NCBI GenBank assembly: GCA_035906255.1 | Contig: JAMIFM010000037.1 | Coordinates: 62,001-126,000, forward strand | Direction of reading: 5' to 3' | Length of the DNA stretch: 64,000 nt | Source: SB11 sp035906255 | GTDB taxonomy: Bacteria; Bacteroidota; Bacteroidia; UBA8524 | Part shown: positions 51,105 to 60,346 of the stretch, piece by piece | Layout of the letters: each line of letters begins with the position of its first letter | Position numbering within the stretch: position 1 is the stretch's first letter | Made by a program: the position numbers and the translations under genes | The notes under the pieces: generated by a model | Databases searched by the model: none | Seen by the model: only the letters and a program-made list of their open reading frames with translations | Told to the model about the DNA's origin: nothing

Positions 51105-51259
51105 AAACAATATTTTGGTTAAACGTTTTACTAAAAGGTTAATGTGATACAAAATCTGCGGTAAAAAGTACACAAAAAACACCCCGTGTGTAACCCACAC
51201 CTGTGCAAAGAATTAATGCACGCCGCGCACACCTATTTTTCTATTTTTACCCCCCGAAT

Positions 51260-52729
51260 ATGAGCCCCTATTTAATTCTTGGCAGCATAGGCGGATATTT
51301 TCTGCTGTTGTTGCTTATAGCATGGTACACCAGCCGCAAAACCAATGCACAAGGCTATTTTTTGGGAAACAAAGCCTCCCCTTGGTTTGCCGTTGCCTTA
51401 GGCATGATTGGCGATTCATTGTCGGGCGTTACGTTCATTTCTGTACCGGGTAAGGTGGGCACCGCCTCGCATTTTTCGTACCTGCAACTGGTTATCGGGT
51501 TTTGGTTGGGCTATTTTGTAATAGCATACGTATTGCTGCCTGTTTACTACCGCATGAATTTAACCAGTATCTACACCTATCTTGAAGAGCGGTTTGGCAA
51601 AAGTTCACAAAAAACGGGGGCACTGTACTTTATGCTTTCGCGTTTGCTGGGTGCGGCGGCAAGGCTATACCTCACAGCCTCTGTAATCCAGTATTTTGTG
51701 TTTGATAAATTCGGAGTGCCGTTCGGTTTATCCGTTTCCATAATCATTATTCTTATCCTGTTATATACCTACCGAGGGGGCATACAAACCCTTGTGTGGA
51801 CGGATACCTTTCAGTCGTTATTACTACTGGGTGCTGTAATGTTTACTATTATCTCCATCACAAACAGTATGAACTGGAGCCTAAGTGAAATGATTGGTAA
51901 TGTATATAATAGTGAGTATGCCGATGTTTTGGTGTTTGACTGGAAAGGCAAATCGTTTTGGTTGAAGGATTTACTGGGCGGTATGTTTATTAGCATTACT
52001 ATGACTGGCTTAGACCAAAACATGATGCAGAAAAATCTTAGCTGCCCCAACCTTGGTGATGCGCAAAAAAATGTGGTGAGCTTTAGTTTTGTAATGGTGC
52101 TGGTAAACGTGTTTTTTCTTTCGTTGGGGGCGTTACTGTATATGTACTCTGCTCACATCGGGTTTCAAATACCTGCCAAAACCGATGAGTTGTTTCCACA
52201 ACTTGCACTTAACCATTTAGGATTTGCTGCCGCAATAGCATTTATAATCGGGCTAACGGCCTCAACCTTTTCAAGTGCCGATAGTGTGCTAACCACGTTA
52301 ACTACTTCATTTTACATTGATTTTTTACAACTGGATAAAAACAATACGCTCACTGAAGCTGAAAAAAACCGTAAACGGCACGTAATACACGTTGTGTTTG
52401 CACTGTTGCTGCTTGGGGTAATTTTGATATTTAAAGTACTTAATAAGCAGGCAATTATTGATACCGTGTTTTTAGTGGCCGGCTATACTTATGGCCCTTT
52501 GCTGGGTTTGTTTGCTTTTGGCCTGTTTACCAAGCGCAGCTTGCGCGATGCTTATGTGCCGTTTGTGTGCGTATGCGCCCCTGTGCTTACCTATTTTATT
52601 GCCACTAATGCCCCTGCTTGGCTAAACGGTTATCAATTTGGCTTTGAGTTATTACTACTTAACGGATTGCTCACTTTTATAGGTTTACAATTAATTGCCG
52701 ATAAAAAGTATGAAAGACAAATACAATAA
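51260..52729 (+). CDS. sodium:solute symporter family transporter
   Basis: A 489-residue transporter with about 13 transmembrane helices of the SSS fold. Family features include GNKASPWFAVALGMIGDSLS near helix 1-2, YTYRGGIQTLVWTDTFQ, and ITMTGLDQNMMQKNLSC; the last two match SSS members such as proline or vitamin transporters. The substrate is not predictable. The ATG at 51260 begins MSPYLILGSIGG; the upstream frame to 51203 is charged and unlikely. Its end overlaps the LOG gene by 20 bases. Confidence 0.9.
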   Translation: MSPYLILGSIGGYFLLLLLIAWYTSRKTNAQGYFLGNKASPWFAVALGMIGDSLSGVTFISVPGKVGTASHFSYLQLVIGFWLGYFVIAYVLLPVYYRMNLTSIYTYLEERFGKSSQKTGALYFMLSRLLGAAARLYLTASVIQYFVFDKFGVPFGLSVSIIIILILLYTYRGGIQTLVWTDTFQSLLLLGAVMFTIISITNSMNWSLSEMIGNVYNSEYADVLVFDWKGKSFWLKDLLGGMFISITMTGLDQNMMQKNLSCPNLGDAQKNVVSFSFVMVLVNVFFLSLGALLYMYSAHIGFQIPAKTDELFPQLALNHLGFAAAIAFIIGLTASTFSSADSVLTTLTTSFYIDFLQLDKNNTLTEAEKNRKRHVIHVVFALLLLGVILIFKVLNKQAIIDTVFLVAGYTYGPLLGLFAFGLFTKRSLRDAYVPFVCVCAPVLTYFIATNAPAWLNGYQFGFELLLLNGLLTFIGLQLIADKKYERQIQ

Positions 52730-53408
52730 CGAAACGGAAAAAAGCTGGCCGGTGATGAAGATTACCGACTCGTGGCAGATTTTTAAGATTATGGCCGAGT
52801 TTGTTCAAGGGTTTGAAAAACTATCTGCCATAGGCCCTTGTGTATCAATTTTCGGTTCATCACGCACCAAACCTGATAATAAATACTACCCGCTGGCCGC
52901 TGAGGTGGCTGAAAAGTTATGCGCGGCAGGCTACGGGGTAATGACGGGTGGAGGCCCCGGTATTATGGAAGCGGGCAACAAGGGTGCTAACAATGTGGGC
53001 GGAAAATCGGTTGGGGTGAATATTGATTTGCCGTTTGAAACTAAACCCAATGATTTTATCGACCGCGATAAGCTGATACACTTTGATTACTTTTTTGTAC
53101 GTAAGGTGATGTTGGTAAAGTATGCACAGGCGTTTGTGGTGTTTCCCGGCGGTTACGGAACGCTTGACGAGTTGTTTGAAGCATTAACTTTAATTCAAAC
53201 CCAAAAGATTGATAAGTTTCCGATAGTGCTGGTAGGCACTGAATACTGGCAGGGAATGATTGATTGGATACAAAAGGTGATGCTGGAGTGGGAAGGTAAT
53301 ATCAGTGCCAATGATATGTTTTTGTTTAAAACGGCTGATAAGGCCGATGAGGTGATAAATATTATCACTGAGTTTTATAAAACGGATGTGCTGCAACCAA
53401 ACTTCTAA
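52710..53408 (+). CDS. LOG family protein (TIGR00730)
   Basis: A 232-residue Rossmann-type protein of the LOG family, cytokinin-like nucleoside monophosphate phosphoribohydrolases. Both signature motifs are present: GGGPGIMEAGNKGA and PGGYGTLDELFE. Bacterial members release bases from nucleoside monophosphates. The ATG at 52710 overlaps the symporter gene by 20 bases, so the two are probably co-translated. A terminator with a GCAA tetraloop follows. Confidence 0.93.
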   Translation: MKDKYNNETEKSWPVMKITDSWQIFKIMAEFVQGFEKLSAIGPCVSIFGSSRTKPDNKYYPLAAEVAEKLCAAGYGVMTGGGPGIMEAGNKGANNVGGKSVGVNIDLPFETKPNDFIDRDKLIHFDYFFVRKVMLVKYAQAFVVFPGGYGTLDELFEALTLIQTQKIDKFPIVLVGTEYWQGMIDWIQKVMLEWEGNISANDMFLFKTADKADEVINIITEFYKTDVLQPNF

Positions 53409-53433
53409 CTATTGATATTCCACATAAACAAAA

Positions 53434-53461
53434 AACCCTTGTTTGGCAACAAACAAGGGTT
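53434..53461. terminator. 12-bp hairpin with GCAA tetraloop
   Basis: AACCCTTGTTTG (53434-53445), loop GCAA, CAAACAAGGGTT (53450-53461); perfect 12-bp stem between the LOG gene and the convergent DUF1573 gene. An A-run on the left makes it T-flanked on the minus strand. Confidence 0.85.
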
Positions 53462-53484
53462 GTATAAAGTGGTTTACTATAAAA

Positions 53485-53919
53485 TTATTTGTTGGGGTTT
53501 ACTACCGCAGGTGTAGGTTGTGAGGTTTTTTCAACCACATTACCTTTAATAGTAAGTGTTTGTACACCTGCATTTGAGTTAACAGTTACTGATTTAGTGA
53601 AGTTACCCATTGAAGCAGCGTTGTAAACTACTTTTATAACACCGGTTTTACCGGGCATAATAGGCTCTTTAGTGTACTCAGGTACTGTGCAACCGCATGA
53701 AGCGTTTGCGCTGTTAATAATCAACGGGGCTTTTCCTGTGTTAGTAAAAAGGAATTCGTGAGTAGCAGGTACATTTTGAGGAATGTTACCGTAATCGTGC
53801 ATAATTTCACGGAATTTCATTTGTGGGCCGTCGGTAGGTTGGCTATCAGTACCAACTTGAGCGTTTGTTGTAAAAATACCGGCCAAAGCAATTGTGAGTG
53901 TGAGTAATAACTTTTTCAT
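53485..53919 (-). CDS. DUF1573 domain-containing secreted protein
   Basis: A 144-residue exported protein: signal peptide MKKLLLTLTIALAGIFTTNAQ, then one DUF1573 domain with the signature ANASCGCTVPEYTKEPIMPG. DUF1573 domains are immunoglobulin-like and abundant in Bacteroidota; function is unknown. The ATG at 53919 begins at the signal peptide; a longer frame from 53979 is not supported. The C-terminus is Pro/Asn-rich. Confidence 0.88.
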   Translation of the reverse strand: MKKLLLTLTIALAGIFTTNAQVGTDSQPTDGPQMKFREIMHDYGNIPQNVPATHEFLFTNTGKAPLIINSANASCGCTVPEYTKEPIMPGKTGVIKVVYNAASMGNFTKSVTVNSNAGVQTLTIKGNVVEKTSQPTPAVVNPNK

Positions 53920-53996
53920 TGATTTGTATGTTTTTATAATCCTTTTTTCAAATTTTATTCCAAAATAGCAATACTCCAAGAATTTTCTACAAGGCT

Positions 53997-54470
53997 ATGC
54001 AAAAAAAACAAAGGGCAACACCGTCGCAGGCATGGGTAAAGATACAGAAATACTGTGCCTACCAAGAGCGTTGCCACCGTGAGGTACGGGATAAATTATA
54101 CGAAATAGGCTTGGTGAGTGAGGATGTAGATGACCTGATAGTGCGGCTTATTGAAGAAAATTACCTGAACGAGGAGCGGTTTGCCCAAGCGTTTGCGGGC
54201 GGAAAATTCCGTGTTAAAAAATGGGGAAGGGTGAAAATTGTGCATGAACTGAAGGCAAGAGATATTTCAGCGTACTGCATAAAACAGGCAATGAAAGAAA
54301 TTGACGATGTAGTGTATTATGAACAACTGAAAACTTTACTATACAAACGCTGGGAAGAGATGAAGAAAGAGCAAAATGCGTATGCCCGTAAAAGCAAAAC
54401 AGGCTCATACCTTATTGCTAAAGGGTACGAGCCTGATTTGGTATGGGATATTCTTAAAGAACTATCCTAA
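53997..54470 (+). CDS. recX: regulatory protein RecX
   Basis: Modulator of RecA filament activity. The 157-residue protein has the three-helix RecX repeats: KYCAYQERCHREVRDKLYEI, LIEENYLNEERFAQAFAGGK and the KGYEPDLVWDILKEL end. The ENYLNEERFA stretch is characteristic. recA is not adjacent. The 3' end overlaps the 3' end of convergent rpoD by 9 bases, so read-through of either would make antisense RNA to the other. Confidence 0.9.
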   Translation: MQKKQRATPSQAWVKIQKYCAYQERCHREVRDKLYEIGLVSEDVDDLIVRLIEENYLNEERFAQAFAGGKFRVKKWGRVKIVHELKARDISAYCIKQAMKEIDDVVYYEQLKTLLYKRWEEMKKEQNAYARKSKTGSYLIAKGYEPDLVWDILKELS

Positions 54471-55325
54471 GTATGATTTCAAGATTTTGCTTTTTGAAGA
54501 TTTACGCAGGCGGCGCAAGGCTTTTTCTTTAATCTGGCGCACGCGTTCGCGGGTTAGTCCCACTTTTTCGCTGATATCTTCAAGGGTATGTGCAGGGCCA
54601 CCGTCCAAACCGTAGTAATACTTCAACACATCGCGTTCTTTTTCAGAAAGCGTGCTGATAACGCGGTTAATCTCTTTTTGCAACGACTCGTTAATCAAAT
54701 GCAAATCAGGATGAGGTTCATCGTTATTATCCAACACACCCAACAAGGTATTGTCTTCACCTTCTGCCAACGGAGCGTCGATAGAAAGGTGACGGCCGCT
54801 GGTACGCAAAGCGTTTTCAACCTCAGCCGTTGGTATTTCTAATGCATTAGCAATTTCTTCTGCTGTTGGCTCACGTTCAAGTTTTTGCTCCAATTCAGCA
54901 GCAATGTTACCAATACGGCCTATTGAACCAACTTTGTTCAAAGGCAAACGTACAATACGGCTTTGGTCTGCCAATGCTTGCAGGATTGACTGACGAATCC
55001 ACCACACAGCATACGAAATAAATTTAAAACCACGGGTTTCGTCAAAGCGTTTAGCCGCTTTAATAAGGCCAAGGTTACCCTCGTTAATAAGGTCGCCCAA
55101 AGTAAGCCCTTGATTTTGGTACTGTTTTGATACAGACACCACAAACCTAAGGTTGGCATTTACCAGTTTTTCCAACGCCACTTGGTCTCCTTCTCTGATA
55201 CGGCGGGCAAGTTCTACTTCTTCCTGCGCATCAATCATCGGCACTTTGCTAATCTCATTCAGATACTTATCCAGCGATTTGTTCTCGCGGTTGGTAAACT
55301 GCTTACTGATTTTGAGCTGTCTCAT
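54462..55325 (-). CDS. rpoD: primary sigma factor RpoD (Bacteroidota type)
   Basis: Principal sigma-70 factor. At 287 residues it lacks the long N-terminal 1.1 and non-conserved regions of E. coli sigma-70, as is usual in Bacteroidota, where it recognises TTTG/TAnnTTTG promoters. Regions visible: 1.2 (SLDKYLNEISKVPMI), 2 (GDLINEGNLGLIKAAKRFD, FKFISYAVWWIRQSI), 3, and 4 (LEDISEKVGLTRERVRQIKEKALRRLR). The start begins MRQLKISKQFTNRENKSLD, the family N-terminus. It overlaps convergent recX at its end. Confidence 0.97.
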   Translation of the reverse strand: MRQLKISKQFTNRENKSLDKYLNEISKVPMIDAQEEVELARRIREGDQVALEKLVNANLRFVVSVSKQYQNQGLTLGDLINEGNLGLIKAAKRFDETRGFKFISYAVWWIRQSILQALADQSRIVRLPLNKVGSIGRIGNIAAELEQKLEREPTAEEIANALEIPTAEVENALRTSGRHLSIDAPLAEGEDNTLLGVLDNNDEPHPDLHLINESLQKEINRVISTLSEKERDVLKYYYGLDGGPAHTLEDISEKVGLTRERVRQIKEKALRRLRKSSKSKILKSYLG

Positions 55326-55431
55326 TTATAAATGACTTTTGTTTTGTTTCGTGAAGGGAAAATACAATAATCTGACACTACTGCCAAAAAAGTTCGCAAA
55401 TATCGTTGATTTGGGTATTAAAATCAAGATG

Positions 55432-57483
55432 TTAAGACAGTACGTTATACGTCAAAAATCCGGCCAAATATGCTAAAACTGCCAAATAAATAAACTGTAT
55501 TGCCGGCCATTTAAGCCCTCCTGTTTCTTTATACATTACAGCTACCGTACTGGAGCACTGTAAGGCAAAGGCATAGAACATAAGCAGCGAAAATGCCACT
55601 GCCACACTAAATACAGGCTTACCGGTTTTGGGGTTGATTTCTTGTGCCATTTTTGCACGGATGATATCAAGGTCGGTCTCTTCACTGCCAAGGCTATACA
55701 AGGTGGCCATAGTGCCCACAAACACCTCGCGGGCGGCAAATGAGCTTACCAGTGCAATGCCTATTTTCCAATCATAGCCCAGCGGACGTATCACAGGCTC
55801 TATAAACCTGCCTAACTCACCTGCATACGAAGCGGCGAGCTTTTCGGCAGCAACGGCGTTTTCTATCTCTTTCTCCGTTAAATTTTTGGTATATTCTGTT
55901 TGGCCGTATTTATATTCAATTTTAGCAAATCTGTCACCGGGCGCAAATGAGGCCAATACCCACAACGATACTGATACAATAAGGATAATAACGCCTGCCT
56001 GCCTCACAAACGATGATGCTTTTGTAACCATTATTTTGGCCGTGTTTTTTAATTGCGGCCATTGGTAATCGGGCATTTCCATCACAAAATAAGAAGGGCT
56101 GCTATCTTTCAACACCATTTTAAATACCCAAGCAACAAAAATGGCAAACACAATACCCATAAAATACATGGCCATTAATGCTAAACCACGATAATCCAAT
56201 AAAAAGCCTGCGTTACCCTCGGGTACAATAAAGGCTATTAGCAACAGATACACGGGCAACCTTGCCGAGCAACTCATCAACGGGGTTACCAACAGGGTTA
56301 TCAGGCGGTCTTTTTTGTTTTCGATATTGCGGGCAGCCATCATGGCAGGGATAGCACAGGCGGCTCCACTTAACAAGGGAACTACCGATTTGCCATTCAA
56401 TCCTACTTTATGCATGAGCCTGTCGGAAAGAAACGCTACACGCGCCATATAACCGCTCTCTTCCATAATTGAGAGGAAAAAGAACAAAAAGAGAATTTGC
56501 GGTAAAAAAACAACAACGCCTGCTATACCGGGTAAAATACCTTGTGCTATCAAGCTGCCCCAAAGACTGCCTTTCAGCGCATCGCCTGTTATATTGCTTA
56601 GCCATGCAAAACCTGCTTCTATGGCATCCATCGGGTATTGGGCGAGGGTATATATGCACTGGAAAATGATGTAGAGAGCAACCAAAAAAATTAATGGGCC
56701 TGCTATCCTGTGGGTAAGCAGGGTATCAATTTTTCTTGAGGTTTCGCGGTTTTTAACCGTTTTTATTTTTGATGTGATGCTACCCGCCAGCTTGGCGATG
56801 GTGTGCGTGCGTTCTTCAAGTTCCGTTTCTTGTAAATGCAGTGCATCGGGCAATTGCCCTTTGTTTACTGTATTTACAAAAGCGGTGTACATATTTTCTA
56901 TCGACTTTCCGGGGTTTTGCTCCAATATGCCCATGTGTGCATGGGCAGGTACTTTCCAAAACTTTTTGTATGAGGGTTGGGCATCTGCCAATGCCGGAAA
57001 TACCTCATCAATACCCTGTCCTGTATGGGCACTGATAAGCACCGTTTTTACCCCGAATATTTTCTCTGCTTCTTTGGCTACTGCTTGTGCGGCTGATGCT
57101 TCGCCCAAATCAGCTTTATTAATGGCAAGCACGATGGGTAGTTGCAAATCGGCCAATTGGGTAAACAACATCAGGCTGCGCTGCAATTGCCCGTAATCGG
57201 CAATAAACAGCAATGCGTCGGGCTTTTCAGCATCTTGTTCTCCTGTAAACGCATTAACGCTTATATGTTCGTCTTCTGATTTCGGGTAAAGACTATAAAT
57301 GCCGGGGAAATCGGTAACCAACCAGTCTTTTTGTTGCCACTGCACGTGGCCTGAAACTTTTTCAACGGTTACTCCTGTGAAGTTGCCCACTTTCTGACTT
57401 AGCCCCGTCAGTTGGTTAAACACGGATGTTTTACCACTATTGGGATTACCTGCCAAACCTATTTTAATGGGGCTACCGCTCAC
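55432..57483 (-). CDS. feoB: ferrous iron transporter FeoB
   Basis: Imports Fe(II) across the inner membrane. The N-terminal G domain (residues ~1-170) has GNPNSGKTSVFNQLTG (G1), GVTVEK (G2), DFPGIYSL (G3) and NKAD (G4). Then come the helical region and a membrane domain with two gate repeats, including CAIPAMMAAR and SFAAREVFVGTMATLYSLG. The 683-residue length is standard. It overlaps feoA by 4 bases. Iron-responsive control is expected but no Fur box was identified. Confidence 0.96.
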   Translation of the reverse strand: MSGSPIKIGLAGNPNSGKTSVFNQLTGLSQKVGNFTGVTVEKVSGHVQWQQKDWLVTDFPGIYSLYPKSEDEHISVNAFTGEQDAEKPDALLFIADYGQLQRSLMLFTQLADLQLPIVLAINKADLGEASAAQAVAKEAEKIFGVKTVLISAHTGQGIDEVFPALADAQPSYKKFWKVPAHAHMGILEQNPGKSIENMYTAFVNTVNKGQLPDALHLQETELEERTHTIAKLAGSITSKIKTVKNRETSRKIDTLLTHRIAGPLIFLVALYIIFQCIYTLAQYPMDAIEAGFAWLSNITGDALKGSLWGSLIAQGILPGIAGVVVFLPQILFLFFFLSIMEESGYMARVAFLSDRLMHKVGLNGKSVVPLLSGAACAIPAMMAARNIENKKDRLITLLVTPLMSCSARLPVYLLLIAFIVPEGNAGFLLDYRGLALMAMYFMGIVFAIFVAWVFKMVLKDSSPSYFVMEMPDYQWPQLKNTAKIMVTKASSFVRQAGVIILIVSVSLWVLASFAPGDRFAKIEYKYGQTEYTKNLTEKEIENAVAAEKLAASYAGELGRFIEPVIRPLGYDWKIGIALVSSFAAREVFVGTMATLYSLGSEETDLDIIRAKMAQEINPKTGKPVFSVAVAFSLLMFYAFALQCSSTVAVMYKETGGLKWPAIQFIYLAVLAYLAGFLTYNVLS

Positions 57484-57719
57484 ACTAACCGTATCTTTAT
57501 TGTTTTAGCTTCGTTTTTCCGCAGACTTATTTTGCTTCCCATTACTTCAACGGCAATAGGGTCGCCCAAGGGGGCTGTGGCATATAACTGCACCTCGGCA
57601 CCGGGTACTAATCCGATTTCAAGAAATTTCAGCACCAAAGGGCTATTTTCAAAGGCTTCAATAATAGCGGTTTGTCCGTATTTCAAGTCAGCAAGTACCA
57701 TGCGGTATAAAGGCCGCAA
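57480..57719 (-). CDS. feoA: ferrous iron transport protein FeoA
   Basis: A 79-residue SH3-like protein needed for FeoB activity. The pattern KFLEIGLVPGAEVQLYATAPLGDPIAVEVMG is typical, with the family G-x-x-P-G turn, and the end SLRKNEAKTIKI. It is first in the feoAB operon, and its stop overlaps the feoB start. Confidence 0.92.
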   Translation of the reverse strand: MRPLYRMVLADLKYGQTAIIEAFENSPLVLKFLEIGLVPGAEVQLYATAPLGDPIAVEVMGSKISLRKNEAKTIKIRLV

Positions 57720-57808
57720 TTTAGAATATTTCTAAGTAACTTAATATGCCAAAAGTCATGCTTTGGTGAATTCTTATACAGGACAAGATAGTTAACGCTG
57801 CTACTTTG

Positions 57809-57892
57809 AAATTCCTCAACAGGGTGGGACTTAAGTCCCACCCTGTTGAGGAATTTCTATAAGACCGGATTTCAATCCGGTATCCTTCGTTA
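57809..57892. repeat. 48-base perfect palindrome with ACTTAAGT centre, plus short hairpin
   Basis: 57809-57856 is a perfect 48-base palindrome centred on GGGACTTAAGTCCC; it is followed by CCGGATTTCAATCCGG at about 57865-57880. It is the same family as at 18.9, 24.8 and 58.8 kb, again with arms of unrelated sequence. It lies in the gap between feoA and the tonB gene's terminator. Confidence 0.85.
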
Positions 57893-57906
57893 TTGCACTA
57901 AACAAA

Positions 57907-57934
57907 AAAGCAACAGGTAGTGCCTGCTGCTTTT
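57907..57934 (-). terminator. terminator of tonB gene
   Basis: AAAAGCAACAGG (from 57907) pairs with CCTGCTGCTTTT (to 57934) around TAGTG with one A-C mismatch; on the minus strand a T-run follows. It lies 24 bases after the stop codon. Confidence 0.75.
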
Positions 57935-57957
57935 GATGTTATTTGGTTTAAATGGGC

Positions 57958-58680
57958 TTACTTAATCCGTATTTTTAAAGGGATGCTCACAAAAACCCGC
58001 ACAGCGTGGGCACCTTGATAACCGGGGTTCCAGCGAGGCATTTTGGCAGCTAATTTGGCAAATGCTTCAGCAGCTTCGGGATAGCCCCCATCTTTTACAA
58101 TTTCAATATTGGTTACCGAACCGTCTTTTTCGATCACGCATTTAAGGGTAAGGGAGATGGTACTTTTAGTAGCTGTTTCTAATACAATAGCGGGCACTAC
58201 ATAGTTCTTTTGGAAGAATTTAGTCCGTGCTTCTTCACCCCCCACAAATTCGGGGAACTTACTTGGCACCCAAATAGGTTCTTCATCGATAAATACTTCG
58301 GGGCCTTCATCAACAACAGGGCGGGGCCTGTTAAATACATTTTTCCAATCGTCATTGGTTACCACTTTTTGTGTTTCATCAATACTTTTAATCACCTTGT
58401 CGTTGTCAACAATTTTAAGCTGGTTCGGGTCGGGGTTTGGCTGTTCCAGTTTGTCTGTCTTGGTGATAATCTCTTCATTTTGGTATTCAATAATCCTAAT
58501 CTCACCAAGGTCGTAAGCGGTAGTATCCACAAAACCTTCTTCTTTCACATACACCGTCTCCCCTTCCACTGTCCATCTAAAAGCTCCCAACGTAATCAAT
58601 AATCCGATTAGCAAACCAATTTGGTAGAATACGGGGCGAAGGTTACGCACCCTTGCGGTAATTTCATGTCGTGCTGCCAT
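57958..58680 (-). CDS. energy transducer TonB
   Basis: A 240-residue TonB-family protein. One N-terminal membrane helix (residues ~16-38, FYQIGLLIGLLITLGAF) is followed by an acidic periplasmic spacer and a C-terminal TonB domain (~150-240; NIEIVKDGGYPEAAEAF, MPRWNPGYQGAHAVRV) that contacts TonB boxes of outer membrane receptors. It is not proline-rich, and exbB/exbD are not adjacent. Proximity to feoAB may be coincidental, because palindromic repeats and a terminator separate them. Confidence 0.88.
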   Translation of the reverse strand: MAARHEITARVRNLRPVFYQIGLLIGLLITLGAFRWTVEGETVYVKEEGFVDTTAYDLGEIRIIEYQNEEIITKTDKLEQPNPDPNQLKIVDNDKVIKSIDETQKVVTNDDWKNVFNRPRPVVDEGPEVFIDEEPIWVPSKFPEFVGGEEARTKFFQKNYVVPAIVLETATKSTISLTLKCVIEKDGSVTNIEIVKDGGYPEAAEAFAKLAAKMPRWNPGYQGAHAVRVFVSIPLKIRIK

Positions 58681-58780
58681 AGTAGTAATTTTTTAAGTGA
58701 TGAATTACTTATAAAACGTATCCGGCTATTGCAAACTGTCACAAAATTGTCATTTGAATACAATTATTCGTCGAATTAGA

Positions 58781-58875
58781 ACAGGGTTGAAACCCTACCT
58801 TGTTAAGATTACCTTCCGTAACGGGACTTAAGTCCCGTTACGGAAGGTAATTGTTATGAGCGGATTTCAATCCGC
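58781..58875. repeat. composite palindromic repeat with ACTTAAGT centre
   Basis: Short hairpin AGGGTTGAAACCCT near 58783, then a perfect 44-base palindrome at 58808-58851 centred on GGGACTTAAGTCCC, then GCGGATTTCAATCCGC at about 58859-58874. This is the same three-hairpin order as at 18.9 kb. Confidence 0.85.
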
Positions 58876-58974
58876 CGAAAATGTACCCTCACGATAACTT
58901 ATTAGCCAGATGCTTGCACAGTTGCCTTTCCCTGCTATGAATAAGTCAATCGTGTAAACATCGGTGGAAAGATG

Positions 58975-59520
58975 GTGTGTTCCCCGCAGCGTCCTCGCTT
59001 CGGGAATCAAGAGAGTAGCGTCCCGCTATATAATTGGTTCGCGTGATGCAACATTAAAGCCACTTCAAGCGCGGACGCCTGAAGAAACCTATATACTTAC
59101 CCGTCATTGCGAAGAACCTTACTACAACTGTGTTAACACGGTGGGATAAGATACTTCACTATCGTTCAGCATGGCATGAGGACACGGGGAGTTCCCCGAA
59201 GCGAGGACGCTTCGGGGAACAAGAGAGTAGCGTCCCGCTATATAATTGGTTCGCGTGGACGCGACATTAAAACCACTTCAAGCGCGGACGCTTGAAGGAA
59301 CCTATACTTACCCGTCATTGCGAAGAACCTTATTACAACTGTGTTGACACAATGGGATAAGATGCTTCACTATCGTTCAGCATGACATGAGGACACAGAG
59401 AGTCCCCCGAAGCGTCCTCGCTTCGGGGACAAAGAGAGAGCAGCGTCCCGCTATATAATTGGTTCGCGTGGACGCAACATAAGAGCCACTTCAAGGGCGG
59501 ACGCTTGAAGAAACGTGGTA
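58975..59520. repeat. about 212-bp tandem repeat, nearly three copies
   Basis: The 876-base gap 58681-59556 has no gene. A unit carrying AGCGTCCCGCTATATAATTG recurs at 59017, 59229 and 59442 (periods 212 and 213), each with a CGAAGCGTCCTCGCTTCG-type hairpin upstream and a CTTCAAGCGCGGACGC part downstream. The third copy is partial. An inverted copy lies at 38504-38735. Short frames inside are not credible genes. Confidence 0.85.
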
Positions 59521-59556
59521 ATACCTGATTAAATGCTTACTGCTAAATGTTCAATG

Positions 59557-60345
59557 TTAACTGAAAATCTGTTCTCTTACCTGTTCAAGTGTTTTACTAT
59601 CCAACAGGTGATGCCCTGTATCGGGCAATAACAGGATGGGTTGGCTAAGTTTTTTAGCAAACCGTACAGCATCTTTATAGCTCACCACCACATCTTTTTT
59701 GCCATATAACAATACCACACGGGTATCGTTGGCATTTAGCCTTTGTTGTAATTGTTTTGGAGAACAGCTAAAGTTTTTCAGTACCCGCCAGCGTTTATAC
59801 AAAAGATTTCGTTTTTCAAACGTATCAATCTTGCGCATAATGAAACCTTGCAAAGTAGTGCCCAATAATTTGGTAAAGGTAAAAATGGGAGCGGGGTGGG
59901 TTACAAAGCGGCTAAACATAAAATTACCAAATTGTGTTCCTACAGCAAATTTGTAAAACCCCTCATTACCTATTCCTGTGGCGGCAGCGAGCCAAAGCAG
60001 GTTAACCCGTTCAGCAAAGAGAAAGGTAGTAAACGTTGCTACACGACCGCCGATGCTGTACCCGAATATCGAAAACTTTTGGGGGTTGCCGTTTTCAGCC
60101 AAAATAGCTGTTACAATGTGTTTCCAATCAGTGGCGGTAGGAAGTTCGGCCTCTTCCCATGCAGATTGGCCGTGATAAAAAATTTCGATACTGACAACTG
60201 TGAACCTGCTGCTGAAAACATCACCCAAAATACTAAGTGAAGCGGCCTCTTTACCATAGCCGTGAAAGGCCAGCAATAACTCATTACCGCTACCAAACAC
60301 CTGATACGAAACAGTGGAGGCTTTATATTTTATTGAGCGGTACAA
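59557..60345 (-). CDS. alpha/beta hydrolase
   Basis: A 262-residue alpha/beta-hydrolase-fold protein. The nucleophile elbow is FGYSIGGRVA (GxSxG-type), the acid is probably Asp in LLYGKKDVVV, and the histidine is in PDTGHHLLD. The oxyanion-hole stretch is AFHGYGKEA. The substrate is unknown. It ends before the tandem repeats and follows the barrel-like gene after one base, so the two are probably co-transcribed. Confidence 0.88.
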   Translation of the reverse strand: MYRSIKYKASTVSYQVFGSGNELLLAFHGYGKEAASLSILGDVFSSRFTVVSIEIFYHGQSAWEEAELPTATDWKHIVTAILAENGNPQKFSIFGYSIGGRVATFTTFLFAERVNLLWLAAATGIGNEGFYKFAVGTQFGNFMFSRFVTHPAPIFTFTKLLGTTLQGFIMRKIDTFEKRNLLYKRWRVLKNFSCSPKQLQQRLNANDTRVVLLYGKKDVVVSYKDAVRFAKKLSQPILLLPDTGHHLLDSKTLEQVREQIFS

Positions 60346-60346
60346 A

